Below are positions 1 through 4,440 of a stretch of 5,388 nt of DNA, one piece after another; position 1 is the first letter of the stretch, and every line of letters starts with the position of its first letter. Below the pieces are notes generated by a model. That model had not been told where the DNA came from. It ran no database searches and worked only from the letters and a program-made list of their open reading frames with translations. The stretch is from contig JACQEC010000103.1 of assembly GCA_016200765.1 (NCBI GenBank), positions 1 through 5,388 of the forward strand, given 5' to 3'. Source of the DNA: Chloroflexota bacterium. Its GTDB lineage: Bacteria; Chloroflexota; Anaerolineae; JACRMK01. Both the position numbers and the translations under genes were made by a program.

Positions 1-813
1 ACCGTGGGCGGGTATATCTCTGCGCTGTTGGTGCGCAACGCCGGCTGGTCGTTCTTTGTCGCGCTGCCGGTGGCGGCGTTGGGCGCGGGCGTGGTCGGGC
101 TGTTGTTCGGCCTGCCGTCTTTGCGCGTCAAAGGGTTTTACTTGCTGATGGCGACGCTGGCCGCGCAGATGGTGATCCCATGGTTCGCGCGCCGGGCGTT
201 CCCGGAGGTGCTGAACCGCACACAGGGGCTGAACGTCCCGCCGCCGGAATTGTTCGGGTTTGAATTTATCGGCCCAACACGCTATATTTATATTACGCTC
301 ACGGTGCTTCTGATCTCTACCGTGCTGGCGCACAACATCGCCCGCTCGCGGCTGGGCCGGGCGTTTGTGGCGGTGCGCGATAACGCCATTGCCGCCGAGA
401 TTATGGGCATTGACCCGTTCCGCTTCAAGTTGCAGGCGTTCTTTCTGGCGGCGGTCTATGCGGGCGCGGCCGGCGCGCTCTGGGCGCACAATCTGCGGCA
501 TATCAACTCGGAGACATTCAATCTGGAAACATCCGTGTTTCTGCTGGGCATGTTGGTGGTGGGGGGATTAGGGACCAACTTAGGACCGATTTTCGGCACG
601 ATTGCGGTACAGTTCTTGAATGAAGGGGCAACGGTGCTTGGCCCCTTCATCGCCCAACAAGCGCCGGCCGTGGGCACGAGCGCGGTAGTCGCTCTGCGGC
701 CGCTGTTCTTTGGCGTGGCGTTGATGCTGTTCCTGATTCTGGAGCCGCGCGGGTTGGCCCGCCGCTGGCAGTTGATCAAGGCCGGTTGGCGGCTGCGCCC
801 GTTTGCTCGCTGA
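1..813 (+). CDS. livM: LivM-type branched-chain amino acid ABC transporter permease, 5'-truncated by the window edge
   Basis: This is an inner-membrane permease subunit of a HAAT-family ABC importer, which would pair with a LivH-type permease. The reading frame is open from base 1. The GTG at base 4 falls inside a transmembrane region, so the true start lies to the left; LivM proteins are usually 300-350 residues and 270 are present here. Several hydrophobic segments are visible (about codons 17-40, 45-62, 93-112, 144-163, 178-206 and 229-248). The family hallmarks are the block with LPSLRVKGFYLLMATLA and the SRLGRAFVAVRDNAIAAEIMG cytoplasmic loop at about bases 343-408. The loop leads into the AFFLAAVYAGAAGALWA segment, which is the ATPase-contacting EAA-like region of this family. 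A conserved VVGGLGTNLGPIFG block and a terminal EPRGL motif follow. The next gene is 176 bases downstream. The family assignment is firm, but the substrate (leucine-type amino acids or another HAAT ligand such as an amide or aromatic acid) is not determined. Confidence 0.93.
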   Translation, partial: TVGGYISALLVRNAGWSFFVALPVAALGAGVVGLLFGLPSLRVKGFYLLMATLAAQMVIPWFARRAFPEVLNRTQGLNVPPPELFGFEFIGPTRYIYITLTVLLISTVLAHNIARSRLGRAFVAVRDNAIAAEIMGIDPFRFKLQAFFLAAVYAGAAGALWAHNLRHINSETFNLETSVFLLGMLVVGGLGTNLGPIFGTIAVQFLNEGATVLGPFIAQQAPAVGTSAVVALRPLFFGVALMLFLILEPRGLARRWQLIKAGWRLRPFAR

Positions 814-814
814 C

Positions 815-834
815 CGCGTTAGCGCGTGAACGCG
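815..834. repeat. Short palindrome sharing modules with the larger one at 2297-2391
   Basis: A perfect 6-base inverted repeat (CGCGTT at 815-820, AACGCG at 829-834) encloses an 8-base loop immediately after the permease stop codon. Bases 814-825 are an exact reverse complement of 2342-2353. Bases 822-834 match the reverse complement of 2357-2369 at 12 of 13 positions. This suggests a dispersed repeat family inserted in opposite orientations. There is no U-run after it, so it is not a typical intrinsic terminator. Confidence 0.6.
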
Positions 835-974
835 AAACTCGTAACGCTGATCTGGTTGGCGCGATGCCGAGAATCCATGGAAAGGAGGCATAGGTACAGC
901 GGTCACCAGCCCTATTCGCCCGTCAAATGGACCAACGCCGATGTCAGGCAAACCACGTCTCACTGAAGTTTCAC

Positions 975-982
975 AGGAGGAG
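975..982 (+). promoter_or_regulatory. Ribosome binding site of the solute-binding protein
   Basis: AGGAGGAG ends seven bases before the ATG at 990. It decides the start: the in-frame upstream ATG at 927 has no such site and would put 21 charged residues in front of the lipoprotein signal peptide. Confidence 0.88.
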
Positions 983-989
983 AACACCA

Positions 990-2282
990 ATGCGTAAACA
1001 TTCTCTAATCATCTTGTTCGCCGTGATGTTGATCGCGCTGCTGCTGGGCGGCTGCGCGTCTGCGGTGACGCCCGCCGCGACAACGGCACCGGCGCCTGTC
1101 AAGCCGAACTTGACCGGCAAAACAATTAAAGTTTACGGTATGACCGACCTTTCCGGCCCTACCGCTACGACCACCGCCTCCGTAGCGGCCGGCGCCAAGG
1201 ACATGATTGCCTATATCAACGAAACCGGCGGAATCTTCGGAGCCAAACTGGAGCTTCAGTTCGAGGACACCGCGCTCAAGGTAGATCAAGCCGTCGCCAT
1301 CTTCGACCGCTGGACGAGCCAAGACAAGAACATCGTGATTGCGCTCATCTTCGGCACCCCCGAACAGCAGGCGCTCAAAGATCGGATTAAGCAGAGCAAA
1401 GTTCCCACCATGGGCGCTGGCCCGGACTTTGTGGCGCTGTATGGGGTGAAGGATGGCTGGCAGTTTGCCTCCGCGCCGCTCTGGGACGAGCAACTCTCTT
1501 ACTTCATGGACTACGTGGTCGCTAACTGGGCCAGGATCAAACCGGCTAAGGCCGGGGACAAGGTCAAGCTGGCCTACCTGAGCTGGAGCACCGCTTTGGG
1601 GCAGGCCGCGCTGACCGATGCCAGCAAGGCGTACTTGAAGAATCTGGGGGTTGAGATTGTCTCGACTGAGCTGTATGAATCGAACCCCAAGGCCGACACG
1701 ACGACGGCCATATTGAATGCGCAGGCGGCGGGCGCAAACGTGGTCTGGAATAACACCGCCGGCTTTGGCATTGCCAACCTGCTGAACGACATGAAGAAGC
1801 TAGGGGTGCGCGATCAGTTTGTGGTGGGGACCGCAATGTTAGGGATGGACATTGCGACGTATGCGTTCTTAGCGGACAAGGCTAACGCGGATGGGCTGTA
1901 CGGGACGATGGCGTATGCGTGGTGGTCGGACGCAGACAATCCGGCGATCAAGCTGGCGAACGAGTTGGCGACCAAGTATAACACGCCGGCGAACCTGAAG
2001 AGTTTTGGGCGGATCATCGCGCAGGCGCAGTTGGACATCGCCAGGAAAGCCCTTGAGGACGCGATCTTGAAGGTCGGGTACGACAACTTGAACGGGCAGG
2101 CCGTGTACGACGCGCTGACGGCGTTGAAGGGATACAAGCCGCTCGGCGGGCTGACGACGGTGGACTTCACCGGCGGTGCGCGCGCGGGCCGGCAGTTGCA
2201 GATTCGGCAGATTCAGGGCGGGCCTGACAAGTTCGTGGTCATCAAGGACTTCGCCCTCGCGCCGGACTTCAGGCCGAAGTAG
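990..2282 (+). CDS. Liv-type ABC transporter solute-binding lipoprotein (Peripla_BP_6 family)
   Basis: This is the extracytoplasmic ligand receptor of the HAAT transporter, tethered to the membrane by a lipid anchor. The chosen ATG gives 430 residues. The N-terminus has a positive end (MRKH), a hydrophobic core (residues 5-19) and the lipobox LGGC with the modified Cys at residue 22. A low-complexity Ala/Thr/Pro linker occupies about residues 23-40. The mature part begins with KVYGMTDLSGPTA (about 47-59). It continues with YINETGGIFGAKLELQFED, the family's usual 'N-x-x-GG-I-x-G' element followed by an acidic residue, and has the two-lobed type 1 periplasmic-binding layout. A hinge-like stretch is KVKLAYLSWSTALGQAA, where families typically have a Tyr or Trp followed by a Gly-rich turn. 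Its length is slightly above the roughly 370-400 residues common in this family. It sits between the permease and the ATPase genes and is probably expressed with them. The ligand is unknown, so no livK/livJ symbol is assigned. Confidence 0.95.
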   Translation: MRKHSLIILFAVMLIALLLGGCASAVTPAATTAPAPVKPNLTGKTIKVYGMTDLSGPTATTTASVAAGAKDMIAYINETGGIFGAKLELQFEDTALKVDQAVAIFDRWTSQDKNIVIALIFGTPEQQALKDRIKQSKVPTMGAGPDFVALYGVKDGWQFASAPLWDEQLSYFMDYVVANWARIKPAKAGDKVKLAYLSWSTALGQAALTDASKAYLKNLGVEIVSTELYESNPKADTTTAILNAQAAGANVVWNNTAGFGIANLLNDMKKLGVRDQFVVGTAMLGMDIATYAFLADKANADGLYGTMAYAWWSDADNPAIKLANELATKYNTPANLKSFGRIIAQAQLDIARKALEDAILKVGYDNLNGQAVYDALTALKGYKPLGGLTTVDFTGGARAGRQLQIRQIQGGPDKFVVIKDFALAPDFRPK

Positions 2283-2435
2283 GCGCTCTGGGCATTGAGA
2301 GGTGGCGGCCGGGCACAGCCCGCTTCGGGGGTGCGCGCGTTGCGCTAACGCGGAACGCGCTCACGCGCAACGTCCCGACCGCCACTCTCTCTCTCGGGGA
2401 CAGATTGGCTATTTGCAGGTTTTCATATTCCGTGT
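2283..2435. other. Spacer dominated by a nested palindrome, with an A+T-rich end before the ATPase gene
   Basis: This 153-base gap is too structured to be ordinary spacer. Bases 2297-2391 form a long imperfect stem with an inner stem. A pyrimidine CT tract runs to 2395. From about 2404 the base composition changes to A+T-rich up to the LivF start. The 115-residue frame that reads through it is a shadow of the palindrome and of livF in another frame. Confidence 0.6.
2297..2391. repeat. Large nested palindrome (REP/MITE-like), possible mRNA processing or attenuation structure
   Basis: The left arm at 2302-2313 pairs with 2374-2385 at 11 of 12 positions (one C-A mismatch, 2309 with 2378). With one bulged T at 2386 the stem continues through 2297-2301 with 2387-2391, giving 16 pairs. 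Inside is a perfect 8-base stem (CGTTGCGC at 2338-2345, GCGCAACG at 2365-2372) enclosing a CGCG-GAA-CGCG mini-hairpin (2349-2359). GGGC-ACA-GCCC (2311-2321) and CCCG-CTT-CGGG (2319-2329) are competing local hairpins. No poly-U follows, so a simple intrinsic terminator is unlikely. REP-like palindromes after binding-protein genes, as between malE and malF in E. coli, are known to protect upstream mRNA. A similar role here is inference. Confidence 0.7.
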
Positions 2436-3233
2436 ATGCTTTCTTTACGCAACGTTGAGGTCATCTATAGCAACGTCATCCTCGTGTTGCGAGGCGTTTC
2501 GCTGGATGTGCCGGACGGCCAGATCGTGTCCTTGCTGGGGGCTAACGGCGCCGGCAAGACGACGACCCTTAAAGCCATCTCCGGTCTGCTGCGCCGGGAA
2601 GACGGAAAGGTCGCGCGAGGCCGCATCGAGTTCAACGGCCGGCGCCTAGATCGGCTCGCGCCTGAAGATATCGCGCAGTTAGGTATCATTCAAGTCGCCG
2701 AGGGCCGACGGCTGTTCCGGCATTTGTCGGTTGAGGAAAACTTGATTGTCGGGGCGCTCGACCAGCGCCGGAACGGCACCACGTTCAAGCGGGGCTTGGA
2801 GCAAGTCTACGAATATTTTCCCGCCCTGCAGGCCCTGCGCAAGCGCACCAGCGGGTACTTGTCGGGCGGGGAACAGCAGATGTTGGTGATCGGGCGGGCG
2901 CTGATGGCCCACCCCAAGGTCATGCTGCTCGACGAGCCGTCGCTGGGTCTGGCGCCGATGAAGGTTGAGGAAATCTTCCGGATTATCCGCAAGATCAACG
3001 CCGAAGAGAAGATGTCCATCCTGCTGGTCGAGCAGAATACCCGTATTGCGTTGGAGATCGCATCCTACGCCTACGTCATGGAAACGGGACGGGTGGTGCT
3101 GGATGGGCTGGCGGCCCAGCTCCGCGAGAACGCCGACATCAAAGAGTTTTACCTTGGCCTCACCCGGCAGGGCGAGCGCAAGGCGTACCGGGACGTTAAG
3201 CATTATAAGCGGCGCAAGCGGTGGTTGGGCTAA
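2436..3233 (+). CDS. livF: LivF-type branched-chain amino acid ABC transporter ATP-binding protein with basic C-terminal extension
   Basis: This cytoplasmic ATPase would power the importer, normally as a heterodimer with LivG. All the nucleotide-binding motifs are present over 265 residues: Walker A GANGAGKT (35-42), the Q-loop Gln at 86 in IIQVAEGRRLF, the signature LSGGEQQ (142-148), Walker B VMLLDEP (162-168), and a D-loop with SLGLAP. At the H-loop position it has VEQN (198-201) instead of a His, which is normal for LivF. EGRRLF and the downstream YVMETGRVVLDG are also LivF-like and separate it from LivG. LivF is usually about 235-240 residues; here some 20 extra residues rich in Lys and Arg follow the FYLGL motif. 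The ATG at 2436 has no Shine-Dalgarno sequence, unlike its neighbours, but starting there matches the LivF N-terminus. A 153-base palindromic spacer separates it from the binding-protein gene. Confidence 0.95.
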   Translation: MLSLRNVEVIYSNVILVLRGVSLDVPDGQIVSLLGANGAGKTTTLKAISGLLRREDGKVARGRIEFNGRRLDRLAPEDIAQLGIIQVAEGRRLFRHLSVEENLIVGALDQRRNGTTFKRGLEQVYEYFPALQALRKRTSGYLSGGEQQMLVIGRALMAHPKVMLLDEPSLGLAPMKVEEIFRIIRKINAEEKMSILLVEQNTRIALEIASYAYVMETGRVVLDGLAAQLRENADIKEFYLGLTRQGERKAYRDVKHYKRRKRWLG

Positions 3234-3240
3234 GCTGTAG

Positions 3241-3261
3241 GGGCGGGTCTTGTGCCCGCCC
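3241..3261. repeat. G+C-rich hairpin after the ATPase gene
   Basis: A perfect 7-base stem (GGGCGGG at 3241-3247, CCCGCCC at 3255-3261) with a 7-base loop begins 8 bases after the livF stop. It is followed by TGTTATCC, not a U-run, so termination would be weak at best. The 8-mer TGTGCCCG at 3251-3258 is the reverse complement of 2310-2317, and GGCACAGCC occurs at both 2312-2320 and 3284-3292. It may therefore belong to the same repeat vocabulary as the larger palindrome. It marks the boundary between the transporter and the GNAT/glycosyltransferase block. Confidence 0.6.
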
Positions 3262-3295
3262 TGTTATCCGAGAAAAGGGGGCAGGCACAGCCGTC

Positions 3296-3841
3296 ATGAT
3301 TTATGACGAAACGGTCGCATTGAGATTGGTCGAGATCGAAGACCTGCCTCTGCTGGCACAATGGCGCAACGCACAGCAGGGGCGCATGATGTTCTTCACA
3401 CCCTTCATGGTTTCTCCGTCGGGTCAGTTGAAGTGGTACGAGCGCATCATGGGCGACCCGACGCAGATGCAGTTCACCATCATCCGCTTGGAGGACGCCG
3501 AGCCGATTGGCACCATTGGCTTGACGCGCCTTGACCAGCGCAATCAGGACGCGGAATTTGGCAACCTCATTATGAGCCCGGACATTAGCCGCCGCCAATG
3601 GGGCGTGCCGGCCGCCATTACGATGATTCGCTATGCGTTCCGGGACCTTAATCTCCATCGGATACACACCAGCCTGTATAGTTTCGACACAGAGGCGTTA
3701 GCGGACGCGGAGGCGATCGGCTTTCAGCGGGAGGCGGTCGCGCGCCGCGCGGCCTTTGTCAACGGCGCCTTCCATGACGTGATTCATATGGCGATCCTGC
3801 GGGATGAATGGCCTTACCTGATGCGCCCCGTCCAAAGTTAA
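3296..3841 (+). CDS. GNAT-family N-acetyltransferase, RimJ/RimL-like (Acetyltransf_3), first of a tandem pair
   Basis: This 181-residue protein probably transfers an acetyl group from acetyl-CoA to an amine; the substrate is unknown. It carries the RimJ/RimL-type start 'ALRLVEIEDLPLLAQWRN' (8-25), the SGQLKWYE element (42-49), the central IGTIGLTRLD strand (71-80), the motif A helix RYAFRDLNLHRIH (112-124) and the GFQREAVAR turn (142-150). The reading frame is open back to a GTG at 3221 inside livF. The ATG at 3296 is preferred because it aligns residue for residue with the start of the next gene. A purine-rich AAGGGGGCAGG (3275-3285) lies 10 bases upstream. The acetyl-CoA loop is degenerate: S98, R99, R100, Q101, W102, G103, then P105 where the paralog has Glu. 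The Asn commonly seen in motif B is D131. It may therefore have altered activity or a different ligand. Confidence 0.86.
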   Translation: MIYDETVALRLVEIEDLPLLAQWRNAQQGRMMFFTPFMVSPSGQLKWYERIMGDPTQMQFTIIRLEDAEPIGTIGLTRLDQRNQDAEFGNLIMSPDISRRQWGVPAAITMIRYAFRDLNLHRIHTSLYSFDTEALADAEAIGFQREAVARRAAFVNGAFHDVIHMAILRDEWPYLMRPVQS

Positions 3842-3862
3842 ACGTCGGCGCTCCACTTTAGC

Positions 3863-3873
3863 GGAGAGGGGAA
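3863..3873 (+). promoter_or_regulatory. Ribosome binding site of the second GNAT
   Basis: GGAGAGGGGAA ends 6 bases before the ATG at 3880. A CTCC at 3851-3854 could pair with GGAG at 3863-3866 and partly hide the site, but four pairs are too few to claim regulation. Confidence 0.7.
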
Positions 3874-3879
3874 TCATCT

Positions 3880-4440
3880 ATGATCGTAGGCAAGAAGGTC
3901 GCGCTCAGACCGATTGAGGACAAAGACTTGCCCCTGCTGGTCAAATGGCGCAACGACCCGCGGAGCCGCACCCGCTTTTACTCGACGGAGTTGATCGCTC
4001 TATCCGGCCAGAAGAAGTGGCTGGAAAATCTGCTCAACGACCCGACGCGCATCCAGTTCATGATAACGCGGCTGGAAGACGGCGTGACCATCGGAACGGT
4101 GGGCTTGATGCGGATAGATCACCGCAATCAGACCGTGCGGCCGGGGCCGTTTATTATGGACCCCGCGGAGCGCGGCGCGCAGTTGGGCGTTGAGGCCTTG
4201 CGCACGATTCTGCGCTATGCGTTCCGCGAACTGAACATGCAGCGCGCCTATGGCACCGTGTTCGACTTCAATCGCTCGGCGGCCATGGGTTTTGAGGCGA
4301 TAGGCTTCAAGCGAGAGGGAGTCGCCCGCAAGTCGGTCTGGGTGGATGGCGAATGGCGGGATGCCATCTACATGGGCCTGCTGCGGGATGAGTGGGACGA
4401 AGAGAGGCTTGATCGGTTAGGAGGATTGGTCAGTGGGTGA
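3880..4440 (+). CDS. GNAT-family N-acetyltransferase, RimJ/RimL-like (Acetyltransf_3), second of a tandem pair
   Basis: At 186 residues this is a clear paralog of the preceding GNAT. The two align without a gap over residues 1-172, with about 82 identities by hand count (48%). Features visible are VALRPIEDKDLPLLVKWRND (7-26), SGQKKWLE (42-49), IGTVGLMRID (71-80), and the acetyl-CoA loop RGAQLG (98-103) followed by VEALRTILRYAF. The motif B block is N131-R-S-A with EAIGFKREGVAR. In the consensus Q/R-x-x-G-x-G/A the central Gly is replaced by Gln 101, and the paralog shares this. WRN and S-x-x-Q-x-x-W elements also occur in acetyltransferases of sugar clusters (PseH-like). Together with the overlapping glycosyltransferase gene, this makes a nucleotide-sugar or amino-sugar substrate plausible, though a ribosomal or other protein amine cannot be excluded. 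The last 14 residues are an acidic/Leu tail not shared with the first copy. Confidence 0.88.
   Translation: MIVGKKVALRPIEDKDLPLLVKWRNDPRSRTRFYSTELIALSGQKKWLENLLNDPTRIQFMITRLEDGVTIGTVGLMRIDHRNQTVRPGPFIMDPAERGAQLGVEALRTILRYAFRELNMQRAYGTVFDFNRSAAMGFEAIGFKREGVARKSVWVDGEWRDAIYMGLLRDEWDEERLDRLGGLVSG
4419..4425 (+). promoter_or_regulatory. Ribosome binding site of the glycosyltransferase, inside the second GNAT
   Basis: AGGAGGA lies within the 3' end of the acetyltransferase gene, 7 bases before the GTG at 4433. Its strength and spacing fix this GTG as the start of the glycosyltransferase and indicate translational coupling. Confidence 0.88.

Larger units (their letters stand above)
814..989. other. 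Spacer between permease and binding-protein genes
   Basis: This 176-base non-coding gap contains a short palindrome just after the permease stop (815-834) and a strong ribosome binding site for the next gene near its right end. A frame with an ATG at 877 and a stop at 964-966 would encode 29 residues. It has no convincing ribosome binding site and no recognisable product, so it is not called. I see no clear sigma-70 promoter and no terminator with a U-tract, so cotranscription of the flanking genes is plausible. Confidence 0.6.

Noticed and set aside
881..905. Possible T-box element (AGGTACAGCGG resembles the T-box consensus)
   Set aside because: The match is partial, only about 67 bases lie between the permease stop and this point (too little for the usual stem I region), and no terminator/antiterminator pair is visible.
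877..966. 29-codon leader frame and an orphan AAAGGAGG (881-888)
   Set aside because: The frame lacks a ribosome binding site of its own. The AAAGGAGG lies inside it and is not followed by a start codon at usable distance. No run of Leu, Ile or Val codons suggests attenuation.
927..989. Upstream ATG for the binding protein
   Set aside because: It would add 21 mostly polar and basic residues before a complete lipoprotein signal. The ATG at 990 has the strong ribosome binding site.
580..990. Antisense frame spanning the permease end and spacer
   Set aside because: It overlaps the conserved LivM C-terminus and has no recognisable product.
1005..1493. Antisense frame opposite the binding-protein gene
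   Set aside because: Its product is Gly/Arg-rich low complexity without motifs, and it lies entirely within a well-supported lipoprotein gene.
2302..2649. 115-codon + strand frame across the palindrome and start of livF
   Set aside because: It is out of frame with livF, Arg/Ser/Ala-rich without motifs, and created by the G+C-rich repeat.
3221..3295. Upstream GTG for the first GNAT, overlapping livF
   Set aside because: The added residues run through the G+C hairpin and have no counterpart in the paralog, which aligns from the ATG at 3296.
3230..3667. Antisense frame opposite the first GNAT
   Set aside because: It has no motif or ribosome binding site, and the opposite strand encodes a GNAT confirmed by its paralog.
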